NCBI RefSeq assembly: GCF_006385685.1
Contig: NZ_VFRP01000012.1
Coordinates: forward strand, 62,001-126,000
From: Amaricoccus solimangrovi
GTDB lineage: Bacteria; Pseudomonadota; Alphaproteobacteria; Rhodobacterales; Rhodobacteraceae
Length of the DNA: 64,000 bases
Direction: 5' to 3'
The notes below the pieces were generated by a model. It ran no database searches and was not told the DNA's origin. It saw nothing but the letters and a program-made list of their open reading frames with translations. A program made the position numbers and the translations under genes. Shown here in pieces: positions 63,424 through 64,000 of this stretch (position 1 is its first letter; every line of letters begins with the position of its first letter).

Positions 63424-63536
63424 ACCCTTGCGTGTGTTCTTCCGCTGGTGTACAAGGGTCCGGCAAGCAGCGAAGTGGTCGTCGTCCGGGTGCGTACACC
63501 CACCCCACCCCTCGCTCCCTCGTATCCGGACGACGA
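63424..63536. ncRNA. Possible structured non-coding RNA or regulatory leader between uvrB and the complex I subunit gene
   Basis: Two hairpins can form: ACCCTTG (63424-63430) with CAAGGGT (63453-63459), and an 11-bp perfect pair TCGTCGTCCGG (63479-63489) with CCGGACGACGA (63526-63536). The second encloses 36 nt. The segment has no coding frame of note and lies in a 405-bp divergent gap. It could be a small RNA or a 5' leader. Strand is not determined; it lacks the conserved SRP RNA core. Confidence 0.3.
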
Positions 63537-63676
63537 TTCACCCCCGCCATGATCGGCGGCGCCGCCATTCCCCCCCTCCCGTCACGCTCTCCCGCGCGCG
63601 CCCCGGACCCTTCCCGCCGCTTGATCCCGCCGCGCGGATTGGCCATAACCGTCGCAGGTGTTCCACGGAGAAGTCG

Positions 63677-63988
63677 ATGGTTGCGAGGATCTACAAGCCG
63701 GCCCGGAACGCGATGCAGTCCGGGACAGCCAAGACGCATGACTGGATCCTCGAATTCGCCCCGGCGGATGCCCGCTTCATCGATCCGCTGATGGGCTGGA
63801 CCGGCTCGGACGACATGGACAGCCAGGTGACGCTGCGCTTCCGGACGAGCGCGGAGGCCGTGGCCTACGCGACGCGCCATGGCCTCGCCTACCAGTTGTT
63901 CGATCCGAAGCCGCGCGCCCACGTGCTGCGCCCGAACGGCTACGGCGACAACTTCGCCGCGCAGCGCCGCGCTCCCTGGACGCACTGA
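63677..63988 (+). CDS. NDUFS4-like NADH dehydrogenase complex I accessory subunit
   Basis: This 103-residue protein starts [20 protein letters not shown] and has [20 protein letters not shown] and [20 protein letters not shown], the ETC complex I subunit conserved region related to mitochondrial NDUFS4. It would sit on the peripheral arm of complex I. GGAG precedes the ATG. Such subunits are an alphaproteobacterial trait. The final 12 bases of the window follow its stop. Confidence 0.93.
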   Translation: MVARIYKPARNAMQSGTAKTHDWILEFAPADARFIDPLMGWTGSDDMDSQVTLRFRTSAEAVAYATRHGLAYQLFDPKPRAHVLRPNGYGDNFAAQRRAPWTH

Positions 63989-64000
63989 CGAGACCAAGAC

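Noticed and set aside
63421-63480. SRP (4.5S) RNA
   Set aside because: GGTCCGGCAAGCAGC superficially resembles the SRP core but lacks the symmetric loop and GGAA tetraloop with correct flanks.

Overview
The window is chromosomal DNA of a very GC-rich alphaproteobacterium, most likely Rhodobacterales or a close relative. Supporting signs are a class I lysyl-tRNA synthetase, the tsaB-rimI and trpS-murJ-glnD groupings, an NDUFS4-like complex I accessory subunit, and a BMP-type nucleoside ABC transporter. No species can be named from the sequence alone.

Layout. 1-11500: the end of a DctD-type regulator, then a Wzx/Wzy-type exopolysaccharide locus. On the minus strand it runs export protein, WecG-like glycosyltransferase, gmd, GDP-L-fucose synthase, Wzc-like co-polymerase, flippase and two glycosyltransferases. 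On the plus strand are an acetyltransferase and a polymerase/ligase. 11536-13844: a large SGNH hydrolase and a small secreted protein. 14125-15816: a winged-helix/TPR regulator. 15835-20254: a compact ycaO-tfuA-metallopeptidase-orphan operon, a strong candidate for a little-described peptide or protein modification system. 20394-22084: a TIGR02186/TSUP pair. 22207-27624: a five-gene nucleoside uptake and phosphorolysis operon. 27771-39177: conserved housekeeping genes (rimI, tsaB, nfuA, usp, trpS, murJ, glnD, a LpoA-like lipoprotein, rsmI, yraN).

39354-51155 is an accessory segment between tRNA-Phe(GAA) and tRNA-Arg(ACG). A frameshifted Prim-Pol primase relic lies just after tRNA-Phe. It is followed by a three-gene operon: an Mre11/SbcD-like phosphoesterase, a Rad50/SbcC/YhaN-like ATPase, and a 1822-residue DUF4011 protein carrying transglutaminase-like, SF1 helicase and PD-(D/E)xK nuclease regions. 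This looks like an anti-mobile-element locus.

51302-54153 holds tonB-exbD-exbB and an ABM-fold monooxygenase. 54274-63988 returns to ordinary chromosome: a barrel-like protein, DUF4864, lysS, a TerB-like protein, a PBP4-type carboxypeptidase, nadD, uvrB and the complex I subunit. Between the last two is a possible structured RNA.

Operons are tightly packed, with many 4-bp or longer overlaps. TTG and GTG starts are common. No CRISPR array, insertion sequence or intact prophage was seen.
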